Shown one piece after another: positions 38,901 through 45,341 of a DNA stretch of 64,000 bases (the first letter of the stretch is position 1; each line of letters starts with the position of its first letter). The position numbers were made by a program, and so were the translations under genes. The notes under the pieces were generated by a model, which worked only from the letters and a program-made list of their open reading frames with translations, was not told the origin of the DNA and searched no databases. Source of the stretch: Lachnospiraceae bacterium UBA7143 (GTDB lineage: Bacteria > Bacillota > Clostridia > Lachnospirales > Lachnospiraceae); contig DKWV01000053.1 in assembly GCA_002491905.1 (NCBI GenBank), forward strand, positions 1 through 64,000. The letters run 5' to 3'.

Positions 38901-40664
38901 GAGCGTTTTCAGTTCACCAAGGGAAATGCTTCTGGAATCAGACAGCACGCCATCCTTATAGAAAACACTGCCAGAAAAGGCAGGCGTAAAATCAATTCCC
39001 CACTCATCCGTAGGCCCGTTCACCAGATTTTTCGCCCACGAATAGCTTCCGTCGGCACCTTTTGTATATAAATTGCATATTTTCGCACTGTCAAAGCTGA
39101 TGTTTCCCGGCGCGCTGAATGTGAGATAATACCAGTTCTCCTTGGTATCCGCCGTCATGATATAGCCGTCTCCACCTTCAACCTCCGTTTTCCCGGAAAG
39201 CGCGGAGACCGTACCCGTTGTCTCATCCACCACGGACACACTTGTATCTTTGGTAAACTGTATGCAGGGTGCGCCAGTGGTATCGTATGCGTACAGCGTG
39301 ACGTTACGGAGGATGGCAGTTACATCGGAAATCCCTTCGTACAATTTCCATTTTTTCATCGCATAGCTTTTTTCTGTACCGCCAATTAATTTATTATTAT
39401 ATATTGCTTTATTGTCGTCATTTGATCCAGTGTCAAAGTCCGAACCTGTTGGACTCGACTTTTTTACAATTTTAAAGCTGGAATTTCCATCACTGGCATC
39501 ACCCGAAAAGGAAAGCGGAACGCTATACCAACCGGCATAGCCTTCCACCGGCATCATCTTTCTGATGTCTCCCGCCGCCCAAGCCTGCCAGTCCGCAGTA
39601 TCCGCCGTAGTGGAAATATGACCACCGTTGTCCTTATCCCAGAGATACAGACCCACCTCTTCTTCTGAGTAGTAATAGAAAGTAATATTCCTGTTCTCTG
39701 GTTCCTCTTCCTGCTCACCATTGTTCAACTTGACATTATCCAGCTTGATTTGTTTCGAGCTTCCCAGCGTTCCCTCAAAGGAAACTCTTATCGCATCCAC
39801 GTTGTCCGGCACCGTAATTTTCGTCGAAGTGAAGGTATTCCACGTCCATGCCGTACTCGATCCCAGACTCTGGTTTAATAAAGGCTCTCCGCTGGCTGTA
39901 TACTCATCACCATTCTTCATAACTTTTTCTATCTTAGCATAAACAGTGTTGTCGTCATAACTGCCGTTAATATCTACAGATAGAGTATAGTCACCCGGCT
40001 GAAAGTTCTCTATTACCTGGCTTAAAGAGAACGCGGTATCGCCGCTGTCGCTCCACACACTCTGAACATAATGACCGGAATTGCCACCGGTCGCCTCATA
40101 CTTGTAATATGTGTTGCTGCCTTCGTATGCAACCGACCATACTGCCGGTGTATACTCATTATCTGAAGCAGCCGTCTCAAAATCCCCGTTCTGCAACTCG
40201 CCATACGCTCCCGTCCGCTCAACGGAAAATACCTTCTGAATGTTCTCCGTTTCCTCTTCGGGGTTTTCCTCTATCTCCTCATTATCTTCGCCCTCTGTCA
40301 CATCGTCAGACGTCTCATCCGGCGCAGTGTCCTCATTTTCTGCGGGCTCCTCATCCTTCTCTTCACCTTCACCAGGGTCATCAGGGTTTCCCTTCCCTTG
40401 TCCTTCTTCCGGGTTCACAGGCTCCTCTGAAGCACCTTCCTGATTACCCGTACCTTCGGAGTTACCCCCCCTATTTTCTTCGCCGTTTTCTTCCTTCCCT
40501 GTATCCTCGTTTTCCGTACCCGTCTCTACGGCATTCTCCATCACATCCGACTGTGCCGCATAAACTGTCGCATCCGGCACGAGCAATCCCGACATAATCA
40601 TCGCCGCACTCAACATGCCGCACAGACTTCTCCGAAAATACAGCCTCCTTTGTTTACCCATCAT
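33000..40664 (-). CDS. Giant secreted multidomain GH53 endo-beta-1,4-galactanase
   Basis: The 2,554-residue protein has a signal peptide ending near VYAAQ (residue about 36) and an acidic linker (about 38-145). A carbohydrate-binding-like sandwich follows (about 155-320). A tandem pair of about 330-residue units comes next (about 325-655 and 660-995), each with an ITFYYY starch-binding-like module and a FIVAR-type helical segment. The GH53 barrel is at about 1020-1390. Catalytic Glu residues are E1165 (VGNETNNG) and E1262 (VAETSW). Downstream are an Ig-like domain, a CBM61-like sandwich (about 1535-1690) and MBG-like Ig repeats to the end. It should cut pectic galactan outside the cell. No LPXTG or S-layer anchor is seen. 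AGGAGG precedes the start. Confidence 0.92.
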   Translation of the reverse strand: MMGKQRRLYFRRSLCGMLSAAMIMSGLLVPDATVYAAQSDVMENAVETGTENEDTGKEENGEENRGGNSEGTGNQEGASEEPVNPEEGQGKGNPDDPGEGEEKDEEPAENEDTAPDETSDDVTEGEDNEEIEENPEEETENIQKVFSVERTGAYGELQNGDFETAASDNEYTPAVWSVAYEGSNTYYKYEATGGNSGHYVQSVWSDSGDTAFSLSQVIENFQPGDYTLSVDINGSYDDNTVYAKIEKVMKNGDEYTASGEPLLNQSLGSSTAWTWNTFTSTKITVPDNVDAIRVSFEGTLGSSKQIKLDNVKLNNGEQEEEPENRNITFYYYSEEEVGLYLWDKDNGGHISTTADTADWQAWAAGDIRKMMPVEGYAGWYSVPLSFSGDASDGNSSFKIVKKSSPTGSDFDTGSNDDNKAIYNNKLIGGTEKSYAMKKWKLYEGISDVTAILRNVTLYAYDTTGAPCIQFTKDTSVSVVDETTGTVSALSGKTEVEGGDGYIMTADTKENWYYLTFSAPGNISFDSAKICNLYTKGADGSYSWAKNLVNGPTDEWGIDFTPAFSGSVFYKDGVLSDSRSISLGELKTLYGEAKEKYDAGKGSYSDASWTAFDTAVTNASAAINSLSGKTDEYTDDSPDPVSGISVESVYTALKNAMDGLAMEITFYYYIGEAKAAGFTYWANDGLNPLSTSASQTSGWYGWSNAKNTTYQMTAVAGCPGWYSIPIAYTHDGGEDAGFSIHSYDGSKSTEVFTCSKKWDATEIYSELFSGEESAYAVSKGVCYAGEDLITALMRNVKIYVYDNEGVPAIGTASDLFYVSESKKRKDVIVPSQEKNGVKYHNMAATESNANWYEMTFSAPEADEQHKICGLYSLRGGEDGEEAVYELVKTFVEGTASGADAVDFTEAFAGKIYYKNGIWYEKRPSTIDDLTALVKEADELVEGEKVKPKYKHENDGGAWTTFETKLAAANAVLEKDKTENKPADEEVIAAYDGLDTAMKKLVPIPLESESISVERVAVDDDFITGADVSSYVSLKESGVVFKDADGEALSDAGFFKLLHDGGTNWVRIRVWNDPYNSSNGNGYGGGNSDLEKAKAIGRLATNAGMRVLIDFHYSDFWADPAKQEAPKAWESYTVDQKVKAVRSFTRESLEELKAAGVDVGMVQVGNETNNGICGEHDWVNMAKIFNAGSEAVRAFDPECLVAIHFAEPQASNFVSLAGNLKTNNVDYDVFASSYYPFWHGTTGNLTEKLTQIAKDYNKKVMVAETSWVTTWEDGDGHGNSAPKITQELNYSVSLQGQADEIRDVVAAVEKVNNTVPGAAIGMFYWEPAWISPYYAYNADGSVDQSLYRKNKELWEKYGSGWASSYSVEYDPSDAGLWYGGSAVDNQAWFDFDGKALETAKIYSYIRASATAKESGNSIANVKSDLLAKIAVGTAINWETITDIEVIFADGKKYTGVDSEVEGNPNAGSPITALSVKWDEKQQELVNTDQAGEYAVAGIVTCTYKTKNDAEEAEQAETRTETFSVVLTIQVLPSGNILKNPGFENGADGWTVSDTKDAEAKNSNTTPHGGSYSMHFYDVDGDGLNFSVEQRVADVKAGIYTFGGYLQGEATSTDFQNAYVKVYNENDELIGNYRKSCSMGGYNNWMQPEVTGIKISDGDYMLVGMEVKVQKANSWGTMDDFYLYGDYGIDVDASVQNGKLTVSNLEPSSKEIVRVTATPDAGYYLSRLTVTGTGVTGDGIELKGDRGTPDPSGTDKASLVYNGDAEDMSDATMTASFLMPDTSVTISAVFTSVFEGTDKIDLNSATAAGFTKDRSDRYVYDKEQEYTGKNIQLDLDLSYKGYRLTTADYTAQYKKNKDATVDDTMAEITLKAKGKKFAGERKLYFKIVDTKTDISKAKLQYAAAYDDEQKKTYYYTGDYVEPDVAAFVDKDGNKIKDREGQELVPAAGTDYTVKYVNNIKVGKATMIVVAKSGSKKIKGSVTQTFTIAKRPVTDASITVSKPSGGTYTGAKVTPNVTVKYGSKVLQKGRDYKVTYYNNTNASTTVTDPKKLPYLKITGAGNYTGSTDKDDKGEKLTFTIWEKDIDDFSVTAAVTDLIDNGKEQAVKIAVKDGKRTLSSGRQYRITTITDERGKEIYKYDKQKPTAKVKAKGTYAVTLEGLGNYSGTKTEKLKVVGEEYMLSKAVITRIPDQIYTGNKIELENILEVKNKKGDSLEYNEDYTAVYTNNIKAGTAKVTIKAKNGSGYAGSKTASFKIKKRTIVADGTNLKPNQKIEDCGVITYEFPETDLIYRNGSDGVYYYPYTGYNWMPEVKVYSNNGKVRKPLAKGIDYTISFSNNQKPNDCLEAKKRACITINGKGSYSGRVKFEDAFVVKDLRIDDFAIMVKPAIYNGKAMKPDITFVYKETGTTLQMKAGTAYTVQYKNNRDAASSVSKNKEGVDSGPYAIIKEKGLRAYNGVDASGKPVSCKSGDKQAIEVRFTITTAAITAASVSDIKVQTYNGKPSKPRMSVKVNGKSLREGKDYLVTYTGNVGRNERAVATVTGIGNYSGKVEKTFVIK

Positions 40665-40759
40665 CTTCCTCCTCCCATGTTTTCATCTTTCACTATCTCA
40701 CCGTTTTTCTGACCATTTTCTGTGCTGTCACCCTTTACTCTCATTAGTCAAAATACACA

Positions 40760-40786
40760 GCGCAACTGTTGCGCAATCGGTTGCGC
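40760..40786. promoter_or_regulatory. Overlapping LacI-type operators before GH53 gene
   Basis: GCGCAACTGTTGCGC (40760-40774) is a perfect palindrome around a central base. A second overlapping copy, TTGCGCAATCGGTTGCGC (40769-40786), shares one half-site. The sequence is typical of LacI/GalR-family operators. It lies just downstream of the GH53 -10 box, where a bound repressor would block transcription. No LacI-family gene is in the window. Confidence 0.7.
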
Positions 40787-40798
40787 TTTGTAACTTTT

Positions 40799-40827
40799 AT
40801 TATAAAGAGTAAAATTGTATTTATCAA
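40799..40827 (-). promoter_or_regulatory. Promoter of the GH53 gene
   Basis: A minus-strand TTGATA (complement of 40822-40827) and a perfect TATAAT (complement of 40799-40804) are separated by 17 bases. The 135-base untranslated leader begins within the operator region. Confidence 0.72.
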
Positions 40828-41025
40828 GAAACTGTGTTCCGTTTTATTTTACGAAATTTTCCGTTTGATTTTATACAAAATTCACAAAGCGCTGCCGGTT
40901 CCCTTTTCCATTACTTTTCCCAATAAAAACCGTTATGATAAAAAAATTCAACAAACAGCATGCAAAAACTGGCCAAAACGGAGAATACTATGAATTATAT
41001 CAAACATAGGAGGCACCGGGCTGTT

Positions 41026-42780
41026 ATGGATATTTTTGACACGCTGACACTGGCCGGCGGCTTAAGTCTGTTTCTGTTTGGCATGAGCGTGATGAGCGAA
41101 GCGCTGGAGCGGCGTGCGGAAGGAAGCTTAAAGCTCCTTCTTGCCAGACTGACCCAGAATAAAGCCGCGGGATTTCTGACAGGGCTGATTGTCACCGCCG
41201 TAATCCAGAGTTCCTCTGCCGCCACTGTAATGATCGTTGGTTTTGTCAATTCCGGCGTGATGACCTTAAAACAGGCAATCAACGTCATTATGGGCGCAAA
41301 CGTGGGTACTACCGTCACCGCATGGCTCTTGAGCTTAAGCGGCATTTCCAGTGACAACCTTTTCGTCCGCATGTTAAAGCCTGCCTCCTTCACTCCCATT
41401 CTGGCCACAGCGGGTATCCTCCTTTTTATGTTTGGAAAATCCAGCAAGAAAAAGGACACCGGCACAATCCTGCTGGGCTTCTCCACCCTGATGTTCGGCA
41501 TGGACACCATGTCCGGCGCCGTATCGGGTCTTGCCGATGTGCCGGCCTTCCAGCAGATGTTTGTCCTGTTTAAGAATCCGATTCTCGGCATTATAATTGG
41601 AGCCATACTGACGGCTGTGATCCAGTCGAGCTCCGCCTCTGTCGGTATCCTGCAGGCCCTTGCATCCACAGGACAGGTTTCCTACGGTGCGGCCATGCCG
41701 ATTATCATGGGGCAGAATATCGGCACCTGCGCGACAGCTCTCCTTTCCTCCTTTGGCACCACGAAAAACGCCAGACGGGCGGCGGTTGTCCACCTTTCCT
41801 TTAATATACTGGGGACCCTGATCCTGCTCCTTGTCTTTCTCCCCGTATCCCTGTTTGTAAAGCCACCTCTTCTGGATGAACCCGCGTCCCTGTTCGGCAT
41901 CGCGCTCACCCACTCCGCCTTTAATATTTTATGTACCCTTTTGCTCCTCCCCACTTCCACCCTGTTGGAAAAACTGGCTGTGAGGCTCGTCCCCGACTCT
42001 GGAAAAGAGGAAGCTGCCTCCGAACTGGACGAAAGACTCCTTGCCGCACCTCATATTGCGCTGGACAGATGTTACACTCTGGTTCGGGAAATGGCAAAAC
42101 TTTCCACCTCCTCCCTGAAAAACAGTATGAGTCTGCTGACCAGACACGATAAACAAATTGAAAAAGAAGTGCAGGAAGCGGAAGAAAAATGTGATCACTA
42201 TGAAGATATTTTGGGCACCTACCTTGTGAAGCTGAGCAATTACCAGATGAGCGACGCAGACAGCGGCAGCGTCTCCATGATGTTAAAGGTAATCGGTGAT
42301 CTGGAGCGGATTTCAGACCACAGCGTCAACATTCTAAAATCCGCAGAAGAATTGCGGGAAAAGAAGATACAGTTCACCGATGAGGCGAAAAAGGAGCTTT
42401 CCGTGCTGTGCAGTGCCGTCTCTGAAATCATGACGCTCTCCTGTACCGCATTTGTGCAGAATGATCTGGATTTATCGAGAAACATAGAACCGCTGGAACA
42501 GGTAATCGACGATTTGAAGGAAGAAATGCGAAACGCCCATGTGGTCCGTCTGAAAAAAGGCATCTGTTCCATAGAGACTGGCTTTATCTGGCTGGATCTC
42601 CTCACCAATCTGGAAAGGGCGGCAGACCACTGTTCCAACATCGCCATCTGCATCGTGGACTCTGCGGAAAACAGCATGAATCTGCACCACTCACTTTCCG
42701 TAATGAAGGAGGAAAGCCCTTACTACAAAACCCAGTATGCCTTCTACTCCGAAAAATATGTACTGCCAAAAGCTACCTGA
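41026..42780 (+). CDS. Na/Pi cotransporter family protein with PhoU-like domain
   Basis: The 584-residue protein has the two inverted NptA/Na-Pi repeats, each with the QSSS signature (AVIQSSSAATVMIVGF and AVIQSSSASVGILQAL). A C-terminal PhoU-like helical region follows (about 360-560, including VIGDLERISDHSVNI and LTNLERAADHCSNIA). Such proteins take up phosphate with sodium; the PhoU-like tail may gate activity. The start at 41026 has AGGAGG 12 bases upstream. An alternative ATG at 40990 has GGAG at normal spacing, so the N-terminus is uncertain by 12 residues. Its 3' end overlaps the convergent reductase by eight bases. Confidence 0.9.
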   Translation: MDIFDTLTLAGGLSLFLFGMSVMSEALERRAEGSLKLLLARLTQNKAAGFLTGLIVTAVIQSSSAATVMIVGFVNSGVMTLKQAINVIMGANVGTTVTAWLLSLSGISSDNLFVRMLKPASFTPILATAGILLFMFGKSSKKKDTGTILLGFSTLMFGMDTMSGAVSGLADVPAFQQMFVLFKNPILGIIIGAILTAVIQSSSASVGILQALASTGQVSYGAAMPIIMGQNIGTCATALLSSFGTTKNARRAAVVHLSFNILGTLILLLVFLPVSLFVKPPLLDEPASLFGIALTHSAFNILCTLLLLPTSTLLEKLAVRLVPDSGKEEAASELDERLLAAPHIALDRCYTLVREMAKLSTSSLKNSMSLLTRHDKQIEKEVQEAEEKCDHYEDILGTYLVKLSNYQMSDADSGSVSMMLKVIGDLERISDHSVNILKSAEELREKKIQFTDEAKKELSVLCSAVSEIMTLSCTAFVQNDLDLSRNIEPLEQVIDDLKEEMRNAHVVRLKKGICSIETGFIWLDLLTNLERAADHCSNIAICIVDSAENSMNLHHSLSVMKEESPYYKTQYAFYSEKYVLPKAT

Positions 42781-43390
42781 CAAAATTTGTCCGATGAAAA
42801 GGCTCTTTCTCAGGCAGCCCGTAGGTTTCCCTGCCCAGAGCAATGCTCTTCATCAGAAACGTCATGTTCCTTGCAAGCGTCCGCATGGTCTGCAGCCCCT
42901 CCTCATCCTGCGAGGCTTCGCCCTGCACTCTGCCGTGGACGCTGTTCCAGTACTGGCTGGACGCCACCGGCATGCCGCAGATCGTAAAATACTTGTTCAG
43001 TTCGTCAAACGTAGCCGACAGGCCACCCCGTCTTGCCACTACGACGCTTGCCCCCACCTTCATGCTCTTGTCAAAGGGCGTGCTGTAAAACAGTCTGTCC
43101 AAAAAAGAAACCAGTGTGCCGTTGGCAGACGCATAGTAGACCGGGGACGCAACCACCAGCCCGTCGCAGGCCTCAAACCTCGGCGCCGTCTCGTTTACCA
43201 TATCGTCAAACACACATTTCCCTTTGTCCGCGCAGGTGCCACAGGCGATGCAGCCGCGGATATCTTTATTGCCAATCTGCACGGTGTCCGTCTCAATGCC
43301 CTCCGCCGCAAAAATCTGCTCCATCTCCTTTAGAGCAATGGATGTGTTGCCGCCTACACGCGGACTTCCGTTAATCATAAGCACTTTCAT
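42773..43390 (-). CDS. Flavodoxin-fold NAD(P)H-dependent oxidoreductase
   Basis: The 205-residue protein is an FMN-binding flavodoxin-like reductase. It has the phosphate-binding LMINGSPRVGGNTSIAL, a CIACGTCADKGKCVFDD cysteine motif characteristic of one iron-sulfur-flavoprotein-like branch, and VVASPVYYASANGTLVSFLDR. The cysteines may hold an Fe-S cluster. ATG at 43390 with GAGGGAACATCA upstream is chosen over one 15 bases earlier. Its physiological electron partner is unknown. Confidence 0.9.
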   Translation of the reverse strand: MKVLMINGSPRVGGNTSIALKEMEQIFAAEGIETDTVQIGNKDIRGCIACGTCADKGKCVFDDMVNETAPRFEACDGLVVASPVYYASANGTLVSFLDRLFYSTPFDKSMKVGASVVVARRGGLSATFDELNKYFTICGMPVASSQYWNSVHGRVQGEASQDEEGLQTMRTLARNMTFLMKSIALGRETYGLPEKEPFHRTNFVR

Positions 43391-43416
43391 TGATGTTCCC
43401 TCCATTCTATTTTGAT

Positions 43417-43974
43417 TTATTGTAGTACCAACTTTTCCATTTCAAAAGCCTTCTGCTTTTCATTATATTTTTTACACTCTAATTCCATTCTTTTAAAATC
43501 CAGACATTGCTTTCTGGCAGCAAAATTCTCTCCTGAAATATATTTTTGGTAAAGAACATTTGCCGTATTCGACAAATCTGCTACATGTTCATTGCACCAT
43601 TCTAATTCCTTTTTCAAAAGTTCCTTCTGCTTTCTTGTGTCCCTATTATCATGTCTGCGAATTTTAGTATCAATACATTGTATCTGCGCATTCTCGACTG
43701 GTATCATTAGATTGAAATTTAGAACACCTATAAGAGTACCATTATGTATAATTTTCTTAAAATCTATCTTATCTCTCATCTTTTCATGTTTTTTCTTAGG
43801 CTTTGACAGGGGTACACAGTATTTGTGCCCATTACAAATAATTATTATGCCAAGAAAAGGACGTTCATCTTTGCCTGTTTGTGGTGAAACAGAAAAGACT
43901 CTATCGTCAATATTATGCAAATTTCTAATGTATTTCATATCTATTCGATAAACTTTTAGCGGTAATTGTGTCAT
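43417..43974 (-). CDS. ToxN/AbiQ-family type III toxin endoribonuclease
   Basis: The 185-residue protein has the ToxN/AbiQ fold signature: LKVYRIDMKYIRNLHNIDDR at the start, RPFLGIIIICNGHKYCVPLS followed by KPKKKHEKM, and NGTLIGVLNFNLMIPV. A long C-terminal helical part with many lysines follows. Family members cut RNA and are held inactive by a small RNA encoded just upstream, and several abort phage infection. The GIIIxxNGxxYxxPLSxPKxKH block carries the active-site region. ATG at 43974 follows GGGAG at six bases. The gene is very AT-rich relative to neighbours, with its own promoter and hairpin-containing leader. Confidence 0.9.
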   Translation of the reverse strand: MTQLPLKVYRIDMKYIRNLHNIDDRVFSVSPQTGKDERPFLGIIIICNGHKYCVPLSKPKKKHEKMRDKIDFKKIIHNGTLIGVLNFNLMIPVENAQIQCIDTKIRRHDNRDTRKQKELLKKELEWCNEHVADLSNTANVLYQKYISGENFAARKQCLDFKRMELECKKYNEKQKAFEMEKLVLQ

Positions 43975-43993
43975 AAAATTCTCCCATAAATTT

Positions 43994-44088
43994 TTCAAGG
44001 ACTATGTCTCCATAGTCCTTGAATGTAGTGTCACCGCAGCGACGCTAACGCTTTTTGAACGTCCACTTATTGGCAGGACTCTCCTTTA
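43994..44088 (-). ncRNA. Candidate type III antitoxin RNA leader
   Basis: This transcribed leader lies between the toxin promoter and the toxin ribosome binding site, where type III systems encode their antitoxin RNA. It contains a short GTCC/GGAC helix, an AGCG/CGCT element, and a 13-bp perfect hairpin (43994-44006 with 44011-44023) capped by a GAGA tetraloop on the RNA. It lacks obvious multiple tandem repeats. Two RTTCAA blocks are 36 bases apart, and two A5 tracts about 61 bases apart flank the hairpin-containing part. No U tract follows the hairpin, so it does not look like a standard terminator. Confidence 0.55.
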
Positions 44089-44093
44089 ATAGT

Positions 44094-44121
44094 ATTCTAC
44101 CAAATTACAAAAAATTGTCAA
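44094..44121 (-). promoter_or_regulatory. Promoter of the type III toxin-antitoxin locus
   Basis: A perfect TTGACA (complement of 44116-44121) and TAGAAT (complement of 44094-44099) are separated by 16 bases. Transcription would start near 44087, placing an approximately 110-base leader before the toxin start. Confidence 0.75.
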
Positions 44122-44149
44122 TAATTTCTCAAATATATTTACGTCTCTT

Positions 44150-44308
44150 TTATTTTATGGCAGTACCAATCTGTTTATCCTTTCTCCATTGAGGAGCCTC
44201 CCCGTCATCGCCCCAGTATACGTCCGGATGAAAATAGCCGCGGATGGCATTTGCATCCTGCTGCAGGACTGCCGCCCAGTACGCATTTATGCTCCATTCC
44301 GATTTCAT
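44150..44308 (-). pseudogene. Truncated NTF2-like/SnoaL protein fragment
   Basis: The 52-residue frame begins MKSEWSINAYWAAVLQQDAN and continues AIRGYFHPD, matching the first helix and turn of NTF2-like proteins. Instead of the expected cone-shaped fold it switches to an unrelated tail, WGDDGEAPQWRKDKQIG, and stops. Normal members are about 120-150 residues. GGAAGG lies eight to nine bases before ATG 44308. The break lies next to the AT-rich toxin cassette, consistent with rearrangement when that cassette inserted. Confidence 0.5.
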
Positions 44309-44399
44309 CTTGTACATCCTTCCAAAATCTTCTATAATCATTATGACAAGAAATCGTCGCCAGACAGCGAACAATAAGAGTATGTCTGAGGCAAACTCT

Positions 44400-44418
44400 G
44401 AGAATGCTCCGCATTCTC
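44400..44418. repeat. Perfect inverted repeat GAGAATGC/GCATTCTC
   Basis: An 8-bp inverted repeat with a three-base spacer lies between the truncated NTF2 fragment and the FRG gene promoter. It could be an operator or a remnant hairpin; no T run follows. Confidence 0.35.
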
Positions 44419-44427
44419 CTTAAATAA

Positions 44428-44456
44428 TTTACACTGTCGCAATTTCCTATTATAAC
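44428..44456 (+). promoter_or_regulatory. Promoter of the FRG gene
   Basis: TTTACA (44428-44433) and TATAAC (44451-44456) are separated by 17 bases. They lie 41 bases before the FRG start. Confidence 0.55.
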
Positions 44457-44497
44457 CAAAAAGGGACCGCCAAGTCCAGAAGAATAATGGAGAAACT

Positions 44498-45247
44498 ATG
44501 ATCACACAGGAAATACGCACCATCGACGAGCTTTTACAGTTTGTGAACAGCCTCTATCAAAAACACGGCGTGCGGCTGTGGTACCGCGGGGAGGAAAACG
44601 CGTCCCTTACGCTGATTCCCTCCATCCAGCGCAGCAAAAAACGGCTGGAAGCCGAACGCTACATCACCAACGACTTCTACACCCGCGCCAGGCAGATCAT
44701 CGACAATCCCCCCGCCAAGCACAATTATGCGGGCTGGGTGTCCCTGATGCAGCACTACGGTCTTCCCACGAGAATGCTGGACTGGAGCCAGTCTCCCCTG
44801 ATCGCGGTCTTTTTCGCCACAGAGACTTACCGGGAGCTGTCAGACACGGACGGCTGTGTCTGGGTGCTGGCTCCGGGTCTTTTGAATGAAAAGGAGGGGT
44901 TCGGCAACTGCATTTACCCCATCGATGCCGACACTACGCAGGAGATGCTTTTACCCGCCTTTAAGCACGCCCATCACAATCACGAGCTGACAAACCGTAT
45001 TCTGGCCTGCAGCTCCACGGAAAACAATCTGCGGATGTACTCCCAGCATTCCAACTTCACCGTTCACAACTCGCTGAAACATCTGGAGGACATCTGCGAC
45101 GAAAACATGCTCTATAAGATCATTATTCCCTGCGAACGCAAGAAATACTTTATCGAGAGTCTCCGGGTGCTCGGTATCACAGAGAGTTTCGTCTATCCCG
45201 ATCTGGATCATATATCGGCTGATCTGCGCGACGAGTACGGCATCTGA
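44498..45247 (+). CDS. FRG-domain protein
   Basis: The 249-residue protein contains the FRG domain (named for its Phe-Arg-Gly or Tyr-Arg-Gly motif). The N-terminal LWYRGEENASLTLIPSIQRS and VSLMQHYGLPTRMLDWSQSP with LIAVFFATE are diagnostic. FRG proteins occur in phage-defence and mobile loci and may have an ADP-ribosyltransferase-like fold, but no activity is established for this one. GGAG lies five bases before the ATG. It sits between the type III toxin cassette and a sugar ABC operon. A defence role is inference from family and neighbourhood. Confidence 0.87.
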   Translation: MITQEIRTIDELLQFVNSLYQKHGVRLWYRGEENASLTLIPSIQRSKKRLEAERYITNDFYTRARQIIDNPPAKHNYAGWVSLMQHYGLPTRMLDWSQSPLIAVFFATETYRELSDTDGCVWVLAPGLLNEKEGFGNCIYPIDADTTQEMLLPAFKHAHHNHELTNRILACSSTENNLRMYSQHSNFTVHNSLKHLEDICDENMLYKIIIPCERKKYFIESLRVLGITESFVYPDLDHISADLRDEYGI

Positions 45248-45341
45248 AATGCCGGCTCAGAGCGGCGGTAATTCTATGCAATGATGAAAGAAAACGCAAA
45301 CACAGAATCCGTTTCACGATTTTGGAAAGGACTTTAACATT

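Noticed and set aside
43994..44023. The 13-bp hairpin before toxN as a classic rho-independent terminator
   Set aside because: The sequence after the stem on the transcript is AAAAATTT rather than a U run, so it is treated as an RNA structure.
44400..44418. Attachment site of a mobile element
   Set aside because: No second copy, integrase or tRNA is nearby; the short inverted repeat alone does not support it.
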